From: UBA2767 sp965228625
Lineage (GTDB): Bacteria; Pseudomonadota; Alphaproteobacteria; Rhizobiales; Methyloligellaceae
Length of the DNA: 64,000 bases
Direction: 5' to 3'
NCBI GenBank assembly: GCA_965228625.1
Contig: OZ245829.1
Span: 4,526,001 to 4,590,000, forward strand
This document shows, one piece after another, positions 36,760 to 46,031 of this stretch. Every line of letters starts with the position of its first letter. Position 1 is the first letter of the stretch. A program made the position numbers and the translations under genes. The notes under the pieces were generated by a model. That model ran no database searches. It had not been told where the DNA came from and worked only from the letters and a program-made list of their open reading frames with translations.

Positions 36760-37176
36760 ATGTTCGATATCGGCTGGACTGAACTGCTCATCATTGCCGT
36801 GGTCGCGATTATTGTCGTCGGCCCGAAGGACTTGCCGCGCATGTTGCGGTCTCTCGGGCGCTACGCCAATCAGTTGCGCAGCACCGCCAACGAGTTCCGG
36901 TCACAATTCGACGAAGCGATCCGCGAGAGCGAGCTTGATGAGTTGCGCACGTCGCTGAAAGACGCCGCGGACATGAACCCGGTCAATCAGATCAAGGATA
37001 CGGTGAGTGAGAGCCTCGCGCCGCTGAAGGAAACGGCGGACGAAATCAGGAGCGGGGTCGATATCAAGGAGCCGACCGACACGCCGAAGAGCAAGGAACC
37101 GGAAACGGCAGGCGACAGCACCGGTGCAACAAAGAAATCCAAACCCAAGGCCGGCGCGGAAAAAAGCGGAGACTAG
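36760..37176 (+). CDS. tatB: Twin-arginine translocase subunit TatB
   Basis: 138 residues. N-terminal 'MFDIGWTELLIIAVVAIIVVGPKDLPRMLRSLG' region carries the conserved Glu in the helix and the G-P hinge of TatB. A long amphipathic and charged helix follows, with an Lys/Thr-rich end. TatB with TatC forms the receptor for twin-arginine signal peptides. Its stop is three bases before the tatC start. Confidence 0.95.
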   Translation: MFDIGWTELLIIAVVAIIVVGPKDLPRMLRSLGRYANQLRSTANEFRSQFDEAIRESELDELRTSLKDAADMNPVNQIKDTVSESLAPLKETADEIRSGVDIKEPTDTPKSKEPETAGDSTGATKKSKPKAGAEKSGD

Positions 37177-37179
37177 GCC

Positions 37180-37995
37180 GTGAGCCAGGAAGATCTCGAC
37201 GCCACGAAGGCACCGCTGATCGAGCATCTCGTCGAGCTGCGCAAGCGGCTGATGTGGAGCCTTGCCGCGATCGCGGTCTGCTTCATCGCCTGCTTCATCT
37301 TCGCCAAGCAGATCTACAACATTCTGCTCTATCCCTATCGCCAGGCAGTCGGTGGCGATACCCGCATCGAGATGATCTATACCGCGCCGCAGGAGTTCTT
37401 CTTCACCGAACTCAAGCTGTCCCTTTTCGGCGCCATCTTCATCGCATTTCCGGTGCTGGCCTCACAGGTCTACATGTTCGTCGCGCCGGGCCTGTACAAG
37501 AACGAGCGTCAGGCGTTTCTGCCGTTTCTGCTCGCCACGCCGATCCTGTTCATCATGGGCGGCGCGCTGGTCTATTACGTGGTCATGCCGCTGGCGATGG
37601 CGTTCTTCCTGTCCATGCAGCAAACCGGCGACACGCAGGTTCAGATCCATCTGACCGCCCGGGTCAGCGAGTATCTCAGCCTGATCATGACGCTGATCCT
37701 GGCGTTCGGCCTTTGCTTCCAGCTTCCGGTGCTGCTCACGCTTCTTGCGCGTGCCGGCCTCGCCACGTCGGAGGGGCTCAAGGCGAAACGGAAATACGCC
37801 GTCGTCGGCGTGTTCGCCGTCGCTGCCTTTCTCACCCCGCCCGATCCGATCAGCCAGATCGGTCTCGCTCTACCGACGCTGCTCCTCTACGAGCTGTCGA
37901 TCCAGTCGGTGAAGCTGGTGGAGAAGAAACGCGCCGAAGCACAGGCGAAACGCGAAGCGGAGGACGACGACTCGGCAGCCGGCGAGACGGTCTGA
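37180..37995 (+). CDS. tatC: Twin-arginine translocase subunit TatC
   Basis: 271 residues from the GTG at 37180. Six membrane segments. The N-terminal 'APLIEHLVELRKRLMWSL' holds the signal-peptide-binding Glu of the family, and 'FTPQEFFFTELKLSLFGA'-type sequence ('TAPQEFFFTELK') is the first-loop signature. Charged C-terminal tail. It completes the tatABC operon; serS follows. Confidence 0.96.
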   Translation: MSQEDLDATKAPLIEHLVELRKRLMWSLAAIAVCFIACFIFAKQIYNILLYPYRQAVGGDTRIEMIYTAPQEFFFTELKLSLFGAIFIAFPVLASQVYMFVAPGLYKNERQAFLPFLLATPILFIMGGALVYYVVMPLAMAFFLSMQQTGDTQVQIHLTARVSEYLSLIMTLILAFGLCFQLPVLLTLLARAGLATSEGLKAKRKYAVVGVFAVAAFLTPPDPISQIGLALPTLLLYELSIQSVKLVEKKRAEAQAKREAEDDDSAAGETV

Positions 37996-38100
37996 TCTTG
38001 TCACTTGTCCAAGCGTAGCTGGACGCCTCCACCTACCCACGTGTATACGAAGGCCCGTGTCTCCGACACGGATGATTCCAGCAATCCGGAGCCTGCCGTC

Positions 38101-39381
38101 GTGTACGATCTGAAATGGATTCGCGAAGACCCTGACGGGTTCGATGCCGCGCTGGCGAAGCGCGGTCTTGAGCCTCAGGCCGCCGCCATCCTGAAAATCG
38201 ATGAGGAACGTCGCGTCCTTGTGCAGAAGCTGCAGGAGGCGCAGGCGAAGCGCAATGCCGCGTCGAAGGAGATCGGCAAGGCAAAGGCGAGCGGCGACGA
38301 GGCCACGGCGCAGAAGCTGATGGACGAGGTCGCGCAGGCCAAGGACGTCATCCAGTCAGGCGAGGAGGAGGAACGGCGCGTCGACACCACCCTGCGGGAC
38401 GCGCTGTCCGGCCTGCCGAACGCGCCGCTCGATGACGTGCCTGAAGGCGAGGATGAAAGCGCAAACGTGGTGGTGCGTACATGGGGTGACAAGCCGTCAT
38501 TCGGGTTCGCGCCGAAGCAGCATTTCGAGCTCGGCGAGGCGCTCGGACTGATGGATTTCGAGACCGCAGCGAAGCTCTCAGGCGCGCGGTTCGTGGTGCT
38601 GCGCGGCGCGCTGGCGCGGCTTGAGCGCGCTCTCGCGTCTTTCATGCTCGACATCCACACGGACGAGTTCGGTTATCGGGAAACCCTGCCGCCGGCCCTC
38701 GTAAGGGGCGACGCGCTTTTCGGCACCGGGCAGCTTCCGAAGTTCGCCGATGACTTGTTCGTAACTCAGAATGACCATTGGCTCATCCCGACCGCCGAGG
38801 TGCCCCTGACCAACATGGTGCGCGAGTCGATTGTCGAGGAAGACAACCTGCCGCTGCGCATGACCGCGTGGACGCCGTGCTTCCGGGCCGAGGCGGGTGC
38901 GGCCGGCAAGGACACGCGCGGAATGATCCGCCAGCATCAGTTCTCCAAGGTGGAGCTGGTCTCCATCACCACCGAGGGCCAGGCGCTCGAAGAACTCGAA
39001 CGCATGACCAATTGCGCCGAGCAAATCCTGCAGCGGCTCGAACTGCCGTATCACACCGTTGTGCTGTGCACCGGCGACATGGGTTTCGGCGCGCGCAAGA
39101 CATACGACATCGAGGTGTGGCTGCCGGGGCAGGACACCTACCGGGAGATATCGAGCTGTTCGGTGTGCGGCGACTTTCAGGCCCGCCGCATGAACGCGCG
39201 CTACCGGGTCAGGGGCGAGAAGGAGCTGCGGTTCGTGCACACGCTCAACGGTTCCGGCCTTGCCGTCGGGCGCACCATGATCGCGATCATGGAAAACAAC
39301 CAGCAGGAGGACGGCTCGATCGCCATTCCGGAAGCACTGCGGCCCTACATGGGCGGCCTCGACATGATCGCCGCAGCATAG
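38101..39381 (+). CDS. serS: Seryl-tRNA synthetase
   Basis: 426 residues from the GTG at 38101 with GGAG eight to nine bases upstream; this gives the expected N-terminus '(M)YDLKWIREDPDGFDAAL' and normal length, whereas the open frame extends to 38005. The N-terminal coiled-coil arm (about 25-105) binds the long variable arm of tRNA-Ser. Class II motifs are visible: motif 2 'FRAEAGAAGKDTRGMIRQHQF' region and motif 3 'NGSGLAVGRTMIAIMEN'. The order tatC-serS-surE-pcm is standard for the group. Confidence 0.96.
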   Translation: MYDLKWIREDPDGFDAALAKRGLEPQAAAILKIDEERRVLVQKLQEAQAKRNAASKEIGKAKASGDEATAQKLMDEVAQAKDVIQSGEEEERRVDTTLRDALSGLPNAPLDDVPEGEDESANVVVRTWGDKPSFGFAPKQHFELGEALGLMDFETAAKLSGARFVVLRGALARLERALASFMLDIHTDEFGYRETLPPALVRGDALFGTGQLPKFADDLFVTQNDHWLIPTAEVPLTNMVRESIVEEDNLPLRMTAWTPCFRAEAGAAGKDTRGMIRQHQFSKVELVSITTEGQALEELERMTNCAEQILQRLELPYHTVVLCTGDMGFGARKTYDIEVWLPGQDTYREISSCSVCGDFQARRMNARYRVRGEKELRFVHTLNGSGLAVGRTMIAIMENNQQEDGSIAIPEALRPYMGGLDMIAAA

Positions 39382-39395
39382 GGGCGCAAACGGTC

Positions 39396-40166
39396 ATGCG
39401 GATCCTGATCACCAATGACGACGGCATCAATGCGCCGGGCCTCGACGTGCTGCAGCAGATCGCCAGCGAACTGTCCGACGACATCTGGACCGTGGCGCCG
39501 GAGACCGACCAGAGCGGCGCGTCGCATTCCCTGTCCCTGCATGAACCTCTGCGCTTGAGGGAAATCGATGAGCGGCTTTACGCGGTCAAGGGAACGCCGA
39601 CGGACTGCGTGATCATGGGGGTCCGCTATCTGCTGCTGGACAAGCCGCCCGATCTTGTCCTCTCCGGCGTCAATGCCGGTCAGAACATGGCGGACGACGT
39701 CACCTATTCGGGCACCATCGCCGGTGCGTTCGAGGGTAATCTCCTCGGCGTGCCGTCCATGGCCTTGAGCCTTGCTTACAGCTACGACAAGGACAAGACA
39801 CGAATCCTGAAGTGGCAGACGCCGATGGTGCATGGCAGCGAGCTGATAAAACGGCTGCTCGATACCGGGATTCCGGACGACGTTGTTCTCAACATAAATT
39901 TTCCTGATCGCGAACCGGAGGATATCGAAGGGGTCGTGGTGACCGAACAGGGGCGCCGCAATCCGGACCTGCTGACAATCGAGGACCGGATGGATACGCG
40001 TGGCAATCCCTATTACTGGCTCGGGTTCAAACGACGGCCTTCAAAACCCAAAGAAGGTACGGATCTGTGGGCGATCTATACCGGGCGCATCTCCGTCACG
40101 CCGCTCAACCTCAATCTCACACACAGGAACGTTGCGGAGCAGCTCGCCGAGGCCCTTGCCGATTGA
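39396..40166 (+). CDS. surE: 5'/3'-nucleotidase SurE
   Basis: 256 residues from the ATG at 39396; the frame is open much further 5' but that part lies in serS. The start 'MRILITNDDGINAPGL' with the metal-binding Asp-Asp, 'APETDQSGASHSLS' and 'DLVLSGVNAGQNMADDVTYSGTIAGA' regions are the SurE signatures. It dephosphorylates nucleoside monophosphates in the cytosol. Lies 14 bases after serS. Confidence 0.95.
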   Translation: MRILITNDDGINAPGLDVLQQIASELSDDIWTVAPETDQSGASHSLSLHEPLRLREIDERLYAVKGTPTDCVIMGVRYLLLDKPPDLVLSGVNAGQNMADDVTYSGTIAGAFEGNLLGVPSMALSLAYSYDKDKTRILKWQTPMVHGSELIKRLLDTGIPDDVVLNINFPDREPEDIEGVVVTEQGRRNPDLLTIEDRMDTRGNPYYWLGFKRRPSKPKEGTDLWAIYTGRISVTPLNLNLTHRNVAEQLAEALAD

Positions 40167-40300
40167 TGCAACCGTCGCGGTGACATGGTGGAGCGCCGAT
40201 CGTTGCGAATCGCGATAAAAACGGAAGTTCGGCCAGAATAATCGGATAATAATAACAGCCGTCCGCACCGAGGGGCGGGGATCTTGGGTAATCGAATCCG

Positions 40301-40960
40301 ATGACTGACGCGCTGAAACAGGTCAGCCTCATCATGATGCTGCGCAAACACGGCATCAACGATACGCGCGTGCTTCGCGCCATGGAACTTGTCTCGCGTG
40401 AGGAATTCGTCGACACCGCGTTTGTCGACCAGGCCTATGAGGATACCGCCCTGCCGATCGCCTGCGGGCAGACCATCTCGCAGCCCTATGTCGTCGCCTA
40501 CATGACCGAGAAACTCGGTGTCGATGCGGATCACACCGTGCTCGAGATCGGCACGGGGTCGGGGTACCAGGCCGCGATCCTGTCGCATCTTTGCGCGCAC
40601 GTTTACACGATCGAACGGTACAAGGAGCTTCAGAAGAAGGCAGTCAGGAACTTCGACAAGCTCGGGATCAAGAACGTGACGACCATCATCGGCGACGGCT
40701 GGATCGGCTGGCCGCCGAAAGCACCGTATGACCGCATCATCATCACGGCCGCGGCCCCCGAGCCGCCCGCGGCTCTGCTTGACCAACTCAAGCCGGGCGG
40801 ACGCATGGTCCTGCCGCTCGGCGCAACGCGCGAAACCCAGTTTCTCGTGCAGATCGACAAGACCGAGAAGGGGCTTGAGCAGAGGGAGTTGTTACCGGTC
40901 CGGTTCGTGCCGCTGGTCAAGGGACGCGTCAATCCGCGCAAGCAGAAGAAGAAGGCCTGA
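40301..40960 (+). CDS. pcm: Protein-L-isoaspartate O-methyltransferase
   Basis: 219 residues. It methylates isoaspartyl residues in damaged proteins using SAM. SAM motif I reads 'VLEIGTGSGYQAAILSHL'; upstream 'EFVDTAFVDQAYEDTALPIACGQTISQPYVVAYM' region contains the substrate-binding family motif. Together with surE it forms the conserved surE-pcm pair. Its sequence is canonical, unlike the paralogue at 7130-7783. Confidence 0.95.
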   Translation: MTDALKQVSLIMMLRKHGINDTRVLRAMELVSREEFVDTAFVDQAYEDTALPIACGQTISQPYVVAYMTEKLGVDADHTVLEIGTGSGYQAAILSHLCAHVYTIERYKELQKKAVRNFDKLGIKNVTTIIGDGWIGWPPKAPYDRIIITAAAPEPPAALLDQLKPGGRMVLPLGATRETQFLVQIDKTEKGLEQRELLPVRFVPLVKGRVNPRKQKKKA

Positions 40961-41134
40961 ACTCACGCATCGCATCAGGCCATGCCTGCAAATCGTCACG
41001 GCAAAGACACAAATCGCGGCAACGCCAAGCAATTGCAGCCGCATTCCTGTTTCAGAATTGGATTTCGACGCGGGCAGATTAAGGGCTTGTTTACATGTTG
41101 GGCGTTCTAATCCCAGCCGAGGAAGGCCACATTG

Positions 41135-41380
41135 ATGCACGTGACGCAACACAACACGGCTTCACGGTCCACGGTCCGGTATGTCAGCCTCGCAGGCGCG
41201 CTCGTCATGGCTATGTCCCTGGCGGGCTGCAGCGCGGCCAACATGACAGGGTTCGAGTTTCCGGTCTTTGGGCTGACCAAGAAGTCCGCCGAGAAGCATG
41301 ATCCGCCGTCGAATGCGGAGCTTGCGGAGACCTATTCCGCAGACCCGCGCCTCGCCGAACAACGCGCTCTACCGCAGTAG
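41135..41380 (+). CDS. Small putative lipoprotein
   Basis: 81 residues from the ATG at 41135, with GAGGAAGG at 41119-41126; a TTG at 41132 is the other option. A hydrophobic stretch ends in the lipobox 'LAGC', so the mature lipoprotein would have about 45 residues. The mature start 'CSAANMTGFEFPVFGLT' resembles the mature start of the next protein ('CSNGVSRFDYPMFANG'), suggesting that the two genes share an ancestral lipoprotein N-terminus. Function unknown. Confidence 0.65.
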   Translation: MHVTQHNTASRSTVRYVSLAGALVMAMSLAGCSAANMTGFEFPVFGLTKKSAEKHDPPSNAELAETYSADPRLAEQRALPQ

Positions 41381-41477
41381 GACGGGGCGATTTGCGCGGA
41401 TCCGCAGGGCCCGGAACCGTCGCGTATGATGGTCCGCGGTGTGTTTCGGTGAATTTTCCGCGCGGGAAGAATACTCC

Positions 41478-41492
41478 TTAACAAGTTATTTA
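41478..41492 (+). promoter_or_regulatory. Possible CtrA-like box upstream of the LysM/M23 gene
   Basis: TTAA-N7-TTTA, one base off the CtrA consensus TTAA-N7-TTAA, lies 44 bases before the start of the LysM/M23 gene. LytM division factors are often cell-cycle controlled in alphaproteobacteria, so the site is plausible, but a near-match is weak evidence. Confidence 0.3.
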
Positions 41493-41535
41493 CTGGTGGC
41501 GCGCTTTACTTTCCTCAAGAAGGAGGGGTGCCACC

Positions 41536-42873
41536 ATGCGCTGTGTTTCTCACATCACGGTTTGGGAACTTGGCGTGCGCAAAGCTGCGGGTTTTGCATT
41601 GTGCGCGAGTTCAATTGTCTTGCTTGCCGCGTGCAGCAACGGCGTTTCCAGATTCGACTATCCCATGTTCGCCAACGGCGAAGCCGACAGCTCGATCACG
41701 ACGGCATCGCTGTCGCCGATTCCCGCGGAGCCGATTTACGGCAGCGGGACGTCCGCCAGGGCGTCGAGCGTCGAACGCCGCGACCTGCCGCCGCCACCTT
41801 CCGCGCAGCAATATGCCGCCGCCGATCCGACGCGAGTCCAGACGATCCCCGTGAGGCCGCAAGCCCAATCCCGCCAGCCTCAGTACCAGACGCCGCAGCG
41901 CGCGCCGCAGCCTTACGCGCCGCCACCGCCACCGCAGGTCGAGTACAAGGCGCCGACGCCGGTGGAGCCGCCCCCGGCACCGCAAACGGTTAGCGTCCAG
42001 CGCGGCGACACGCTCTACAAGCTCTCCAGGCGCTACGGCGTCTCGGTCAACGAGATCAAGTCCGCCAACAACATGCGCAGCACGCGCCTCAGCGTCGGCC
42101 AGCAAGTCATCATCCCCGGGGCGGGTCCCGGTGCACCCGCGGTGTCCGGCAAGACATACGCCGTACGGCGCGGCGATTCCTCGTCCAAGATTGCCCGGGC
42201 CCATGGCGTCTCGACGGACGATCTGTTGCGCGCCAATGGTCTGTCGAAGCGCTCGATCCTTCGTGTCGGTCAGGAATTGACGATCCCGGCGCAGTCGGCC
42301 CCGGAAGCCGTTCCGTCGCCGGCGCCGGTACGCGTGGCATCGCGCGGACCGAGCGTACCGATTCCGATCTCGAACCCGGCACGGACGAACCCGGCACGGA
42401 CCAAGCCGGCAGCAGTCGACATCCCCGGAGCCGTGCCGAAAAAGAAAGTCGCGGCGCGCACAAAAACCCTGCCGTCGCCGGAGCCCATGACCGCCAACCA
42501 GTTCCGCTGGCCGGTGAGGGGACGCATCGTGTCCGGCTTCGGGAAGAAGCCGAACGGCAAGCATAATGACGGGATCAACGTCGCCGTGCCCAAGGGGACG
42601 GCCGTCAAGGCCGCCGAGAACGGTGTCGTGGCCTATGCCGGCAGCGAGCTCGAGCCGTACGGAAACCTGATTCTCATCCGCCATTCCAACAACTGGGTGA
42701 CGGCCTATGCGCATAATGACAAGCTGCTGGTGAAACGCGGCGATACGGTGCGGCGCGGGCAGGTTATCTCGAAGGCGGGTCAAACCGGCAATGTGAGCCA
42801 GCCGCAACTGCACTTCGAGCTGCGCAAGGGCTCAAAACCCGTCAACCCGCTGTCCTACATGGCGAACAGCTAG
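41536..42873 (+). CDS. LysM/LytM (M23) lipoprotein, probably non-catalytic
   Basis: 445 residues; AGGAGG at 41521-41526 precedes the ATG. Lipobox 'LAAC' at about 30-33. A disordered Pro/Gln-rich stretch follows, then two LysM domains (about 152-195 'VQRGDTLYKLSRRYGVSVNEIK' region and about 212-255 'VRRGDSSSKIARAHGVS') that bind peptidoglycan, and a C-terminal LytM/M23 domain (about 330-440). In M23 enzymes zinc is held by H-x3-D and H-x-H; here the first is 'NDGIN' and the second 'QLHFEL', so key ligands are missing. I infer an amidase activator like NlpD/DipM rather than an endopeptidase. Its stop overlaps the convergent DUF815 gene by four bases. Confidence 0.88.
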   Translation: MRCVSHITVWELGVRKAAGFALCASSIVLLAACSNGVSRFDYPMFANGEADSSITTASLSPIPAEPIYGSGTSARASSVERRDLPPPPSAQQYAAADPTRVQTIPVRPQAQSRQPQYQTPQRAPQPYAPPPPPQVEYKAPTPVEPPPAPQTVSVQRGDTLYKLSRRYGVSVNEIKSANNMRSTRLSVGQQVIIPGAGPGAPAVSGKTYAVRRGDSSSKIARAHGVSTDDLLRANGLSKRSILRVGQELTIPAQSAPEAVPSPAPVRVASRGPSVPIPISNPARTNPARTKPAAVDIPGAVPKKKVAARTKTLPSPEPMTANQFRWPVRGRIVSGFGKKPNGKHNDGINVAVPKGTAVKAAENGVVAYAGSELEPYGNLILIRHSNNWVTAYAHNDKLLVKRGDTVRRGQVISKAGQTGNVSQPQLHFELRKGSKPVNPLSYMANS

Positions 42874-43760
42874 ACGTCGAGGTGCTTGCCGAGGCGTCCG
42901 GCGATATCCTGTATGAATTGCCAGGCGACGCGGCCCGAACGGCTGCCCCGCGTCGCCGCCCACTCCAGGGCCTCGCGCTCCAGCTCATCCTTGCCGACGC
43001 CGAGCTTGAAGTGGTCCGCATAGGCGTGGACCATATCGAGGTATTCGGACTGGCTGCACTTGTGGAATCCGATCCACAGGCCGAACCGGTCGGAGAGGGA
43101 GACCTTCTCTTCAACCGCTTCCGACGGGGTGATGGCGGTTGACCGCTCGTTCTCGAGCATGTCGCGCGGCATCAGATGGCGCCGGTTCGACGTGGCATAA
43201 AAGATCACGTTTTGCGGGCGCCCCTCGATGCCGCCCTCGAGGACCGCCTTGAGCGACTTGTACGTGGTGTCGTCCGCGTCGAATGACAGATCATCACAGA
43301 ACACGATGAAGCGGTGATCGGAGTGCCGCAGGTGTTGCAGGCACTGCGGCAGCGAGGCGATATCCTCGCGGTGAATCTCGATCAATTTCAGGTCGCTCCG
43401 GGGATTCTCTCCATCGCCTTCTTCACGCGAGCCGTGCTCGATCTCGGCGTGAACCGCCTTTACGAGGGAACTCTTGCCCATGCCCCTGGCGCCCCACAGA
43501 AGCGCGTTGTTGGCCGGCAGACCGCGCGCAAACCGCTCGGTGTTCTCGATCAGGATATCCGACATCCTGTCGATGCCCTTCAGCAGTGACAGCGGGATGC
43601 GGTTGACTTCGTCGACGGGCAGGAACGCTTCCGGGTCCGCCTGCCAAATGAAGGCGGAACCTGCGTCGAAATCGATACGCGGCGCGGGCGCCGGCGCCAG
43701 CCGCTCCAGAGCGGCGGCGATGCGGGTCAGCAGACCGCTCACGGGTTCCTCGAAGTTCAT
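42870..43760 (-). CDS. DUF815 AAA+ ATPase family protein
   Basis: 296 residues. Walker A is 'GARGMGKSS' (about 128-136) and Walker B 'FIVFCDDLSFD'; sensor 'NVIFYATSNRRHLMPRD' follows. The start 'PRIDFDAGSAFIWQADPEAFLPV' is the DUF815 hallmark. These cytosolic ATPases are widespread in proteobacteria, but the substrate is not established. The gene is convergent with the LysM/M23 gene and divergent from yajC, a conserved place in this order. Confidence 0.92.
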   Translation of the reverse strand: MNFEEPVSGLLTRIAAALERLAPAPAPRIDFDAGSAFIWQADPEAFLPVDEVNRIPLSLLKGIDRMSDILIENTERFARGLPANNALLWGARGMGKSSLVKAVHAEIEHGSREEGDGENPRSDLKLIEIHREDIASLPQCLQHLRHSDHRFIVFCDDLSFDADDTTYKSLKAVLEGGIEGRPQNVIFYATSNRRHLMPRDMLENERSTAITPSEAVEEKVSLSDRFGLWIGFHKCSQSEYLDMVHAYADHFKLGVGKDELEREALEWAATRGSRSGRVAWQFIQDIAGRLGKHLDV

Positions 43761-44021
43761 GCCTGACCGATAGCCGTTTCCATCGCGGATTCAAAGGGTT
43801 TTTGCGCAAATGGGTTGATAACGCCGCGCTGGCGCACAATTTACTCCGGGAGCGCGAAATGCGGGCTGCCGCGTGTTAAATGGTTGTCGCACAAGCAGTT
43901 GCAAAGCCGGGAGACGCCAGTATAGTCGCGCCCAATCGGCCTAACCGAGAAAGCACATTTCACCGGATGCGGGGTTGGACCCGAGGCCGCGTCCAGAGAA
44001 TTTTGATCCAAGGAGTTCACA

Positions 44022-44348
44022 ATGCTGATCACACCGGCTTACGCACAGGGCGCGCCCGGCGGTGGTGACTTTTTCATACAGATACTGCCTTTCATACTGA
44101 TTTTCGTCATCATGTATTTCCTGCTCATTCGCCCGCAGCAGCGGCGCGTCAAGGAGCACCGTGAGATGGTGGCCGCGTTGCGGCGCGGCGATACGGTGGT
44201 GACCGCGGGCGGGCTGGTCGGTAAGGTAACGAAGGTCGACGACGCGGAAGTCGAGGTGCAGGTCGCGCAAGGGGTGAAGGTCAAGGTGGTCCGGTCGACC
44301 ATTTCGGACGTGCGCGGCAAAACCGAACCCGTCGCCGAGAAGAAATAG
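44022..44348 (+). CDS. yajC: Preprotein translocase subunit YajC
   Basis: 108 residues. One membrane helix (about 20-40) followed by the family signature 'LLIRPQQRRVKEHREMVAALRRGDTVVTAGGLVGKV' region. YajC associates with SecDF in the Sec holo-translocase. It leads the yajC-secD-secF operon; secD begins 54 bases later. AAGGAG lies just upstream of the ATG. Confidence 0.96.
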   Translation: MLITPAYAQGAPGGGDFFIQILPFILIFVIMYFLLIRPQQRRVKEHREMVAALRRGDTVVTAGGLVGKVTKVDDAEVEVQVAQGVKVKVVRSTISDVRGKTEPVAEKK

Positions 44349-44402
44349 AGTTGGTTTCAGGAGCGGGGAGCTCCTTTGCCGATCCGTTGAGAACAAACCG
44401 TC

Positions 44403-46019
44403 ATGCTCCATTTCGCCAAATGGAAGATCATTCTCGTCCTGCTCGTTGCGTTCTGCGGGCTCCTCGCGGCACTGCCGAACCTGTTTTCGCAGAAGCAGCT
44501 CGAGGCGCTGCCGGAGTGGGTTCCAGCCAAGCAGATCAATCTTGGGCTCGATCTGCAGGGCGGCGCGCATCTTCTCTACCAGATGGACGAGAAGGCGCTT
44601 GTCGAGGACTGGCTCAAGGACATCCAGGGCGAGGTGCGCGATACGCTGCGCGGGGACCGGATCGGCTATACGGGTCTGCGCATCTCCGAAGCCAACAAGT
44701 CCGTCATCGTGCGTATCCGCGATCAGGCGAACATGGAACAGGCATTGACGGCCCTGGAGCAGATTTCCCAACCGTTGAATACCGGCCTTGTTTTCACCGG
44801 CCAGCAGGGCAACACGCTCGATGTGTCCCAGAGCGGCAACCAGATTACGCTGGAAATCACCGAACCGGGTCTGTTCCAGCGGGTCAGTTCGGCGATCGAG
44901 TCCTCGATCGAGACCGTGCGCCGCCGCATCGACGCGTTCGGTACGACGGAACCCGTCATTCAGCGCCAGGGCCGCGACCGGATCCTCGTCCAGGTTCCAG
45001 GTATCCGTGACGTGGCGCGCCTGAAGGCGCTTGTGGGCGAGACCGGCAAGCTCACCTTCCACCTCGTTGACACGACGGGGAACGTTCAGGAAGCGCAGCA
45101 AACCGGCAAGGCACCACCGGGCACGATTTTGGTTCCGTCGGAAGACGGGTTTTCGTCGGCGTACCTCTTGCAGGCGCGCGCGCTCGTCTCCGGCGAGAAT
45201 CTGGTCGACGCGCAGCCGGGCTTCGATCAGCGGACCAACGAACCGGTCGTGACCTTCCGCTTCGATACAGCCGGGGCGCGGAGGTTCGGTCGCGCGACGC
45301 AGCAGAATGTCGGCCGCCCGTTCGCCATCGTTCTCGACAACAAGGTGATCTCCGCTCCGGTCATCCGCGAGCCGATCCTCGGCGGGTCCGGTCAGATCAG
45401 CGGCAATTTCACCGTACAGGAAGCCAACGACCTTGCCGTGCTGCTGCGTTCCGGCGCGCTGCCGGCCAAGCTGACAATCCTCGAGGAACGCACCGTCGGT
45501 GCGAGCCTGGGCGCCGACTCCGTGGCATCGGGCAAGGTCGCCGCGATGATCGGTCTTGGCGCCGTCATCGGTTTCATTCTGATTTCGTACGGGTTATTCG
45601 GCGTTTTCGCGAACATCGCGCTGATCGTCAACATCGCCCTGCTGTTCGGGGTTCTGTCCCAGTTGCAGGCAACGTTGACACTGCCCGGTATTGCCGGAAT
45701 CGTGCTGACGATCGGCATGGCGGTCGATGCCAACGTGCTGATTTTCGAGCGTATCCGGGAAGAGGCCCGGGCCGGAAAATCGGTGATTGCGTCCATCGAT
45801 TCCGGTTATTCGCGTGCCCTCAGCACGATTCTCGATGCCAATATCACGACATTCATTGCCGCGATCGTGCTGTTCTGGCTTGGTTCAGGTCCCATCCGCG
45901 GATTCGCCGTCACGCTCTCGATCGGCATTCTCACATCAGTATTCACCGCATTTACCCTGACACGGTTGTTGGTTGCGCAATGGGTGCGCACCCGCCGGCC
46001 GCAGGAAGTCCCAATCTAG
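44403..46019 (+). CDS. secD: Protein translocase subunit SecD
   Basis: 538 residues. One N-terminal membrane helix, a large periplasmic P1 domain (about 40-360) with 'INLGLDLQGGAHLLYQMD', and five more membrane segments at the C-terminus. The proton-pathway Asp lies in 'IVLTIGMAVDANVLIFERIREE'. SecD with SecF uses the proton gradient to pull exported proteins through SecYEG. The large opposite-strand frame across this gene is a shadow. Confidence 0.96.
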   Translation: MLHFAKWKIILVLLVAFCGLLAALPNLFSQKQLEALPEWVPAKQINLGLDLQGGAHLLYQMDEKALVEDWLKDIQGEVRDTLRGDRIGYTGLRISEANKSVIVRIRDQANMEQALTALEQISQPLNTGLVFTGQQGNTLDVSQSGNQITLEITEPGLFQRVSSAIESSIETVRRRIDAFGTTEPVIQRQGRDRILVQVPGIRDVARLKALVGETGKLTFHLVDTTGNVQEAQQTGKAPPGTILVPSEDGFSSAYLLQARALVSGENLVDAQPGFDQRTNEPVVTFRFDTAGARRFGRATQQNVGRPFAIVLDNKVISAPVIREPILGGSGQISGNFTVQEANDLAVLLRSGALPAKLTILEERTVGASLGADSVASGKVAAMIGLGAVIGFILISYGLFGVFANIALIVNIALLFGVLSQLQATLTLPGIAGIVLTIGMAVDANVLIFERIREEARAGKSVIASIDSGYSRALSTILDANITTFIAAIVLFWLGSGPIRGFAVTLSIGILTSVFTAFTLTRLLVAQWVRTRRPQEVPI

Positions 46020-46031
46020 AGGTCGCGTCCC

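Noticed and set aside
43941..45101. Minus-strand frame opposite yajC and secD
   Set aside because: Shadow of the secD coding frame.
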